This document shows, one piece after another, positions 56,401-64,000 of a DNA stretch of 64,000 bases. Made by a program: the position numbers and the translations under genes. The notes under the pieces were generated by a model. That model saw only the letters and a program-made list of their open reading frames with translations, did no database searches and was not told the DNA's origin. The stretch is from Pisaster brevispinus (taxonomy: Eukaryota > Echinodermata > Asteroidea > Forcipulatida > Asteriidae). Each line of letters opens with the position of its first letter. Within the stretch, counting starts at the first letter, position 1. The stretch lies in assembly GCA_023634235.1 (NCBI GenBank), contig JAMKCF010000016.1, positions 1,302,001 through 1,366,000 on the forward strand. Direction: 5' to 3'.

Positions 56401-59270
56401 TGCCCGACATTTCCGATATTATGCTGAAATTTTAAACAGCCCAGTTGTTTAAACACAATATTTTGAAATCACATGTAGTTGAATGGTTGAACGTGTACTT
56501 GTATTTGATCCCCCAAATTCATAAAATCATTTTTTGTTTGTTTTAAACACACTCTCTCTGTTTTGTATAGACGCACATTTATTAACATTTAACAAAAGAT
56601 ATGTGATACAAGGACAAAAACTTTGTTTAAAAGTGTATTTCACACGATTCCCGGTTAGAAAATAATCAAAAAATATGCCAAGAGGGCGCACTTTAGCATG
56701 GCCCCTTTACGACTATTACGCAAGCAAAGGTATCAACATGTCGGGGACACGACCTGTGGTAGCGCTGTTGTGCGTGAAACCGTTCCAGCATAACATTATA
56801 TTTACCAATCATCTCCATACAGGTACAAGAGTGAAGATTGATTTCCGAATAATTTTAAATTTCGTTATCATTGTAGTTGTTTTAATCAACAATCATTTTG
56901 GCTAAATGTGTTTGTCAAAAAGGGCGGAAAAGAAGACCGTAGCTTTTAATTCATGTCCGTGGACGTTGAAGTTGGCTTTTCAATCTTGCCCGATTGATAC
57001 ATTTAACTTTTGATGCCCTGTTGAAAATTTGTGTCTCACGCTAGAGGTTATTTGTATTTATTATTATGTTTTGTATTTTTATAAATGGCCGAGTAAAAAG
57101 TAAATGATATTGTATAATGATAATAATAAACATGTCTTCACGACTAATTTGTGATGTCAACTCCCCGATGCCTACCTCAACAATTACTGTACCAACGGCG
57201 GATATACAAAGACATACCCAAAAGACAAGACGGGATCAATCATTTACCCAGTCAAAAACTCAAAGTTTGGAGGCTTAAATAAAGAAAACCATGAAAATAT
57301 ACCCGGCCAGAGTTACAATATTTATCGTTTTTATACTTGGATTCTGTTTTAAATTCAAACGACAGTAGACTTATTGCGGTGGGAAAAGCTAATGTGTATC
57401 TAGTAAGCCGATTATAACTACGCAGTGGCATTTGGCCAACACCATTGTTCCTTTGTTATACAGTGATTCTCCCCCAAGACTGGGCGATTGCAGAAGAACG
57501 CGTGACACTGTGTGACATTGGGTGGGTTTTATTTTGTTTGAGTTGTCCCGCGAAGGAACGAGTTGGATTGCGGTCGTCCGCGTGACATAATTTATCCATG
57601 GTCCCTTATACCATTGCACTTTATTTTGGATCTTTAAAATCGGTTTTTGGCGCGTGTTCAAACGGTGCACAATCTCGCGCTTCAACGCGTATCGATGTAC
57701 ACGTGCGAGACTACAGTATACAGCATCCGATCTTTAGTTACAATAAAACTTTCCGGACGGCGACAGTTTCAATTAGAATCTCAGAGAGGAAATTGTTTAC
57801 TGTGGCTGCCGTAAGAGTAATTTGTTAAATTAATTCCAAAATTTGTGAATTTGACTTAGGGGACATTCAGAATAGTCAATGTTAAAAACGTTTTTTTCCC
57901 TCGAAAATGTGGGTGGGTGGGTCACAAGAAATAACTGGAAATCGAAATTCAGTTTTTATTACAAAAAAAAGTATATAATTTAAAATTGAAAAAGTACCCA
58001 GCTGGCAAGATCGTCAATTTAATTACTGATAAACTACAAAGTTGTTTGTGCCAGAAAAAAACATTGAAAAGTACTGATTTTGGAGACCTTTGGTCTAAAA
58101 TATCTGGTTCATTTGAGTCATCACTTTGTTCTTCAGTGTATACATTATATTTTGAAACCTTTCGATATTTAAACATCAAAAATTTGGGTGGGTCAAAACA
58201 ATTTCGAAAAAGAAATTGACTTCCAACCGTTTAACAACATTCATAATGTCCTTGTGAAGTATTCCAATATTCAGGTCTATAAATATATTAATTTAATTAA
58301 GTTGACAGACTAATTACTATAACTTGTTTGCGTTTGGCTTTTAGGCCCAACACGTATCTCCATAAATTACATATGACTGACACGTATTTCAATAGAAAAC
58401 ATTTGACTTGAACAATTTTAGAATAGTGTTTTGTAGGTTGGAAAAGGATGGGGTAAATTATTTGTTGAGAGAGTTATTCACTAGTTAGTGGTTTTGCTGA
58501 GACAGTTACAGTAGGCCTACACGTGCTTGACTGGGCAGAGAGTTTGAAGGTTTGTTTTACCTGACCGTCTTGTAGCCTCGTCATGTTCGGTTTTAGATAG
58601 TACACCAACCCTTCTGAGGCGTTCTCCAAAGTAACAGCCCTGACCAGAAGTACGGTGATCAACAAATACGGGAACGTCGCAGTAAAATAAACAACCTTAG
58701 GTTTCAGAAAATGAAAAACACAATTATAGTGAGACACAGCACTGGTGTTTATTTATATACAAACAATTTGCCATAAAAAAATGTCAAAAAGTATTTAGGC
58801 TAGTGGCCTGACGTTTCGATCCTAGCCGAGTCTATCTAAAAGTGATACATGACAACACATAAATACACAGCAATATCGACAGCAAAACTACCGGTAGACA
58901 AGCTTACTCGACTAAATCTAGCCTGAAACTTACCTTTCCAGAGCTTTTGACTCCTTTAAAGACACACATATAGACGATCACCCAGGCTAAGATCAAACAC
59001 AATGACAACTGCCAGTTCAACGAACCCAAGTCATGCAGTCCGTCTGACAGATGTATCTGTAAAATCTTCCGTCTGTAGGAAACAATTATATCAATTAAAG
59101 AAAAAACTCTTTAGTGTTTGTTTTATTCGCCTTGTCTTACTGTGTTTTTAATGATAGGGTTAAATGTAGTTGCTGTTATTATTGCTGTTGTTGTTGTTGC
59201 TGTTATTGTTGTTGTTGCTGTTGCTGTTGTTGTTATTGTTTTTGTTGGTGGTGGTAGTGGTGTTGTTGTT

Positions 59271-59323
<53 letters not shown>

Positions 59324-59328
59324 ATTGA

Positions 59329-59423
<95 letters not shown>

Positions 59424-62198
59424 GTTTTATTATTTTCTGTTGTTGCTCTGACGAGATTGTGCATTTTTATATATGCCTTAATTTTTCTCCTGAATATGGT
59501 GAGATAAAACTGATTGAAATGTCAGAGGTTTTACCCCAGAACAAGCATGAGTCAGAAAGGGGAATATTAACACGGTCTTTCCGCTAACCGTAGCAACTGG
59601 AGTGTTTTCTTGATAAACATGAACATTGTTGGTTTTTCTACTTTTCTACTTCTCTTCTCTACTTGAGCAGTCAAAATATCTTCAAGAGCAAAACTACTTT
59701 CAATCACAATATTTTATTGGAAGCTGCAGATACAACAACCGGAAGTACATCTCTCGCTAGTCGCCCTGAGCCTCTCATTGGGCTACATCTTTAGCACCAT
59801 CTAGCTAGTTGTTATTCTTACTTTTAATGTAATTTTGCAACAAAAAAAACTTGTAATCAACCTAAATAACTTACTCCCAAAATTCAACCACAGAGCTCGT
59901 TCTGTTGACATCCGTTAACAGTGAACAGTCAAACTGCGATTCTGTCCCATTAAGCGTCAAGTTTGTTAAAATACTCTCAGACGGGTTGGACACATTCTGC
60001 CAGATTTGATCGCATCGCCAGAGGTCGGTGCCTTTGACACCATACCCAGTGGGATCTTGACATAGCTCCGTGTTGAAGGGGTTATTGCAGTGAGACCACG
60101 GCAGTACTGCAGTGAATGACATCATCAAGTAGTAGAGAGCCCAGGCTAGGATGACATTGTAGTAGATGTTGACCATTATCACCAACATCACACTTGTGAT
60201 TCCGATACCTGGAAGGGAGGGGTCCACCTTTAGAAATTACTCCAAAAACTAATGACCATAAAAACTTATTTGGTAAAGAGCGCTGGAGAGCAGTTGATAT
60301 TGTAAAACATTGTTCAATAGAGACACACTCTCGTGAAAAGTGCGACCTATTTAATTCTTAAATTAGTTCTTTAAAAAGTTTTGTTTAGCAGTACCAATGA
60401 CCCTTTATCGCAACAGCTGCAGGTCTCCCGAAATAGGCTCTCCCCACTGGGCGTGCTGGGCAGGCGTACAGTAGGGTGCTAAGGGCAAAACAGGTTCAAT
60501 ACTTCCGCTAGTGTTTTTCTTATTAAAACCCAAAGCCTTGGGGTTTTCCCATAGACTGTAATAGGAATAGGTTGCATTTTTTACGAGAGTGTCTCTAATG
60601 TTAGAAACGACACTCTTTGAAGTAAAAGTAGTTTTAGAGAAAGGGACAATTTTCACAAATGAATTTGAGTCTGAGGGTTTGTGGGGTCCTGCTATTGTTT
60701 TTCTATTATGGAGCATTCGGAGACCTTGTAATGAGTTGACTATTAATTTTTTGTATCAAGTAATAAACCACAAGGGAAACTGACTGGGTAACTTTTTTAT
60801 TAATTTGGGTTTGAACAAAGAAAAATTGACTGGAGCGGGACTTGAACCAACGACCTCCGGATTAACGTACCGGCACTCTACCAACTGGCACCCCCGAACA
60901 AAGATATTGACTAATGGAAAGACCGCCAACATAGGGCTGGATAGCTCAGTTGGTAGAGCGCCGGTACATTAATCCGGAGGTCGTTGGTTCAAGTCCCGCT
61001 CCAGTAAATGTTTCTTAGTTCAAACCCAAATTATTAACTAGCTCAAACATAAACTAGCTCAATGGGTTTGTAACCGCTGGAGCTAGTTTGCATGAAGTGG
61101 GCGTGGCTCACAGTAGAACTACGTCACACTTACGAGAAGAAGTATATCTATAATAATGACGTCAGTTTCTTTTGATTACGTCATCTCATTAAGTCATTTT
61201 TCATACCTTTGAAAAGTGGAGATATCTTCCAGACGCCGATGCCACCTTGAGCCATGTACTGACCAAGCCCCAGCTCCAGGAGTAGGAGGGGTACACCTCC
61301 CACGACCAGACATATCATGTACGGAATTAGGAAGGCACCTGTAAAGGCCAAGGGAATTAGCATAAACAGTAAGTAAGGCCCAAATTCATAGAGCTGCTTA
61401 AGCACGTAAAGTAGCTAAACACAACAAAAATGTGCTTACCAGAATAAGTTTACCAGCTAAAATACCATATCTCATGCATCATTTGTGACTGGTATCCTGC
61501 TAATTTCTGCTAAGCAGAAAACTGTTAAGCCAACAAAAATGTACTTACCAGAATAAGGTTACCAGCCAAAACACCATGTCACCATGCATCGTTTGTGACT
61601 GGTATCCTGCTCATTTCTGCTAAGCAGCTGCTCAAGCAGAAAATATTGCTTATGTTTGGCTTAGCAGAAATGAGCAGGTTACCAGTCACAAAGTGTACAA
61701 GTGACATGGTAAAATACTAGCTGGAACACTTATTTCGGTAAGCACGATTTTGTTTTGCTTAGCTACTTCTTGAACAGAAGCTGCGCTTTGTGAGATTCGG
61801 CACTGGTCTTATAAAATGTGCACTCTCGCGAGAATTCGGACATTGGGACTCGTCAAAGCTGAAGTTTGTTTCCTTCACGCGATGTACGTGGGACAAAAAT
61901 GATCCCCTAAAAATGTTCGAATACTCGCGAGACCACGGTCTATTGCATCGGAGAGAAGCGAGCTCGTGAACATTTCCACGGCGATAACATCTCAGCATAA
62001 ATTATTGTTTAAAAAAATAATCTTTCGGCTTCTATTAATCCAAGCCATTCATTCACGGGAAATGTTTAGGTTTGGGTAAATTTGTCTGTACACGCAAACC
62101 AACCAGTGCACTCTCATAATATAGTGTCCACCATATCTCAAGTAGGCTAATTGAGTCGATTCATAGTACAATTTAGTTTGTTTTGTTTACATACACAG

Positions 62199-62248
<50 letters not shown>

Positions 62249-62531
62249 GGTGTATCCTGCTTATTTTTGCTGAGCAGAAAACCCCAGCTCTCTACTGGTG
62301 TAGAAACTTCGAAACTTTGTACATACCTCCGCCATTCTTAAAACACAGATAGGGAAACCTCCATACGTTTCCAAGACCAACTGAGAATCCGATCAGAGCG
62401 AATAAGAAGTCCAATTTGTTACTCCATTTTTCTCTGCCCTCCCTCGGCCCTTTCAACGAGTCACCGACCACTCCCTCAGCTGCAATGGCCTGCTGTGGTT
62501 CACCAGCCAAGCTCCTTTCGATCTGGGACAT
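47464..62531 (-). CDS. SLC6 family Na+/Cl--dependent transporter (GABA/taurine/glycine-transporter-like), 13 coding exons
   Basis: Exons: 62531-62327, 61338-61207, 60208-59875, 59072-58934, 58695-58561, 54487-54384, 53803-53679, 50713-50601, 49942-49808, 49399-49297, 48669-48569, 48459-48292, 47595-47464; 1926 nt, 641 aa, all junctions AG/GT and in frame. Twelve membrane segments are expected. TM1 [18 protein letters not shown] (52-69), a Cys pair and four N-glycosylation sequons in extracellular loop 2 (exon 3), TM6 [17 protein letters not shown]7 NSGTS and TM8 GIDSQ (425-429) carry the Na+ and Cl- sites. TM1 has Gly, not the Asp of monoamine carriers, so the substrate is likely an amino acid or osmolyte. 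The position equal to GAT1 Tyr60 is Phe49. The cytoplasmic tail has PPPY (628-631). Confidence 0.96.
47927..48063. mobile_element. 131-bp foldback MITE with TGA flanks (SLC6 intron 12)
   Basis: The arms start GGCCGTGTCCGAAACGGC at both ends (47930 and, complemented, 48060) and pair over about 58 bp around a short loop. TGA occurs at 47927-47929 and 48061-48063. A 3-bp duplication would fit Harbinger-like insertion, though TGA is not the usual TWA. Confidence 0.8.
50330..50455. repeat. SINE fragment in SLC6 intron 8
   Basis: TTGAGCAAGGCACTTTATCA and ATAATTGCTTCTCTACACC resemble the conserved central part of tRNA-derived SINEs; no head or tail remains. Confidence 0.5.
51290..51350. repeat. dispersed repeat shared with 11150-11215
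   Basis: GCTTTGCATGGTGTCGAAAA and TAAGAAGTAACTA match; the histone-like stem-loop seen beside the first copy is absent here. A nearby perfect 13-bp hairpin (CCTGTCTTTATCC, 51404) is separate. Confidence 0.7.
53030..53420. repeat. diverged tandem repeat of about 60 bp (6-7 units) in SLC6 intron 7
   Basis: Units share TTACGTACTAACTTGTGAGA, CCTGTTCCTTGATATG and a TTCAC/TTC-TTT link, with 20-30% divergence. Confidence 0.75.
55523..57608. mobile_element. 2.08-kb non-autonomous Harbinger-like element (TTA target duplication)
   Basis: Perfect 18-bp ends GGGACCATGGATAAATTA at 55526-55543 and their complement at 57588-57605, with TTA duplicated at 55523-55525 and 57606-57608. PIF/Harbinger elements target TWA. 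Subterminal CGCGGTCG/CGCGTGAC motifs occur near both ends. Two internal blocks (about 56290-56380 and 56890-56975) are related (AATGTGTTTATCAAA against AATGTGTTTGTCAAA; GACGTTGAAG in both). No transposase frame is visible. It fills half of SLC6 intron 5. Confidence 0.8.
59168..59428. repeat. TTG/CAA trinucleotide microsatellite (SLC6 intron 3)
   Basis: Interrupted then nearly pure (TTG)n. Read as plus or minus strand it encodes Leu/Val or Asn runs; these open frames are not genes. Confidence 0.97.
60735..61020. mobile_element. two tRNA-like SINE heads in opposite orientation (SLC6 intron 2)
   Basis: A minus-strand head at 60828-60888 faces a plus-strand head at 60935-61006 (GGCTGGATAGCTCAGTTGGT to CTCCAGTA, with stems largely paired and loop ACATTAA). 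The left body carries AATAAACCACAAGGGAAACT, shared with 31130, 40865 and 51700. The pair can fold into a hairpin. Confidence 0.8.
61380..61765. repeat. GCTTAGC-type repeat with tandem and inverted copies (SLC6 intron 1)
   Basis: TTTGTGACTGGTATCCTGCT occurs near 61482 and 61589; an inverted piece with AGCAGGTTACCAGTCACAAA follows at about 61672. TTTCTGCTAAGCAG links it to 30530-31080. Confidence 0.75.
62199..62249. repeat. TTG microsatellite (SLC6 intron 1)
   Basis: A pure (TTG) run of about 17 units, a second independent TTG tract in the same gene. Confidence 0.95.
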
Positions 62532-62539
62532 GATTTTGA

Positions 62540-62920
62540 CAGCCGTCTCGTCAGTTTTTAGGTTATGTCCGTATAAACTTTAAACTGTAAATGCGCGCAT
62601 CACAAAGTGTAGTGCCGGTATAACACATTTTATCGCTGAAGGATCAAATGCTTTATACACAGGGAAAAAAGGTCCCAATGTATACGTGCATGCGTGAACA
62701 ATGCAGCAGTAAAGCAGGCGATAAATAATTAGCAACTTAGGGGTGCGTTTCACGCATTTGACGTTCGTATGTGCTACAAATCTCCACACGCCAGGTGTTA
62801 ATATTTCCCCCCAAAAATTATAACTGATGTCATAATATAGAAAGAGAATGTATTACAATTTGGTATGCAAATGTTTAACTAGCCAATGCGGAACATTTAA
62901 CCAATTTATTTATTTATTTA

Positions 62921-62955
<35 letters not shown>

Positions 62956-63000
62956 CTTTTTTTTTCCTAATTGTTATTAAGGGGCCTCTTTGTTTATTTT
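62540..63000. other. upstream region of the SLC6 gene with poly-T tract
   Basis: Sequence upstream of the SLC6 start codon. No TATA box is clear. A T run of more than 25 bases lies at about 62923-62952. Confidence 0.4.
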
Positions 63001-63049
63001 TTATTATTTTGTTGGCATTCATTTATTTATTTTTCATATATTTTTCTAG

Positions 63050-63475
63050 TTGTATACAGCTGTATAACTCTTTTTAAACTGATAGGGGTTCCGTTTTAAA
63101 CCTTTGTGTATCTTGCCAATTTTACAATTGTTTTTAATGTTTTTTGGTTTTTTTGCTGGTTAAGTTTATTATTGCCTGATGGGCGGGGGTGGGACTATTT
63201 TGCATTTTTACTCATTCAGCGTCACTGCTTTTAATTATCTTTCTGTTGTTGTCTTAATGTTCTTAATGTCTTTATAGATATATTGTAAATAATTATTGAT
63301 CTTTTATATATGGCCAGGGATATTGGAATTGAAGGCCTTCGGGCTACATTTTTTAGGTAAACTGTTTTAATTCCAGGCATATGTCCCTGGCTTTTGTTTT
63401 GTACTGATTATGTTTGTATTTTGTATGTGTTTTTATGCCGAATAAATAATAATAATAATAATAATAATAATCGTC
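63050..63475 (+). mobile_element. probable 3' end of a non-LTR retrotransposon or SINE
   Basis: T-rich sequence with GGCCTTCGGGCTACA, then TATGCCGAATAAATAATAAT and an AAT run of about nine units. AAT tails after a TAAATAA motif are typical of truncated LINE insertions. No reverse transcriptase is present. Confidence 0.45.
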
Positions 63476-63479
63476 AAAG

Positions 63480-64000
63480 TCCTTGGGTTTAGAGGGACGC
63501 TAGGAGTTGGCGGGATTTTGTTTGGCAGTTAGATCACTTTGTCACAGTCTTTCATCATAGATAGACGTTAAGTCAATAAGAAAAAATATTCCCGCCACCA
63601 TCCCCCCTTTTCTTGGCACCGCCGGTTTGTTCTATAGTTTTCCAATTCAGGTTTGCATTTTTCAATGGGATGCACACATTTAATTTCAGGTTGGAATATT
63701 TTGAGAAGTAATACGTTTTACATCAAGTCTGCCAATTCCTTTGAGTAAGCTTAACATTAACATGTGTTTGTAACAAGAAGTTGTAATAGTGCTCTGATGT
63801 ACCACAGGGGCTATTTTCGGCCGTTATGTGCCAAGGTCGAACTTTACAACTTACTTGATTCATTATAACCAGTATACATGTATTATAGTTTATGATATCA
63901 TGAATATCATAAAAATGTGTTTCGGGCCATTGGTTGCCCACTAATGGTAGGGGTCAGGTGTGCCCCAAATGGTTTGGTTGAGGTATGGGCATGGTGTTGC
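63480..64000. other. unassigned end of window
   Basis: No gene or clear repeat is visible. Confidence 0.5.

Noticed and set aside
59118..59507. Poly-Leu/Val and opposite-strand poly-Asn frames
   Set aside because: TTG/CAA microsatellite in an SLC6 intron.
60405..60716. 103-codon minus-strand frame in SLC6 intron 2
   Set aside because: It lies in an intron, lacks splice continuity with the SLC6 frame and matches no family I recognise.
60935..61006. tRNA gene
   Set aside because: Sequence relatives at 31368 and 41080 and adjoining shared body show it is a SINE head; the anticodon stem has a mismatch.

Overview
This is animal nuclear DNA: spliced genes with short exons and AG/GT junctions, long AT-rich introns, many tRNA-derived SINEs, short inverted-repeat DNA transposons and large minisatellite arrays. 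Gene structure and repeat style (SINEs ending in AAT runs, tRNA-Leu-like SINE heads, a dispersed repeat rich in GCTTAGCAGAAA) suggest a marine invertebrate deuterostome, most likely an echinoderm and perhaps a sea star. That placement is inference; no marker gene fixes the species.

Two complete protein-coding genes can be rebuilt exon by exon, both on the minus strand. (1) A DCAF8 orthologue (WD40 substrate receptor of CUL4-DDB1 ubiquitin ligases): 8 coding exons between 42333 and 33306, 712 aa, with probable 5' untranslated exons at about 42405 and about 45334-45440. (2) An SLC6 sodium/chloride-coupled neurotransmitter/osmolyte transporter: 13 coding exons between 62531 and 47464, 641 aa, 12 membrane segments, with a polyadenylation signal overlapping the stop codon. 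In both, summed exon lengths keep the reading frame across every junction. The two genes lie head to tail and show no obvious functional link.

The first 20 kb is very different. It holds two arrays of a 34-bp minisatellite (3224-5897 and 6473-8060) joined by a segment that is duplicated again at 8403-8911, a series of repeated exon-like cassettes (6240-12970), an orphan histone-type 3' processing stem-loop (11226-11260, minus strand), and a family of 27-28-bp repeats that becomes a 54-bp higher-order array at 16100-18080. That array lies between inverted copies of an unrecognised but apparently coding exon (14581-14747 plus, 19319-19488 minus). At 20491-23480 a small minus-strand gene of unknown function has three diverged tandem copies of one internal exon, two of which have phases fitting mutually exclusive splicing.

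From 23.5 to 33 kb I see no convincing gene, only SINEs, MITEs and low-complexity DNA. MITEs with readable target-site duplications can be assigned, with varying confidence, to piggyBac-like (TTAA), Mutator-like (9 bp), Harbinger-like (TTA, 2.08 kb) and an unassigned CAGGCATG family with 6-bp duplications (two copies). Others are foldback elements of uncertain class.
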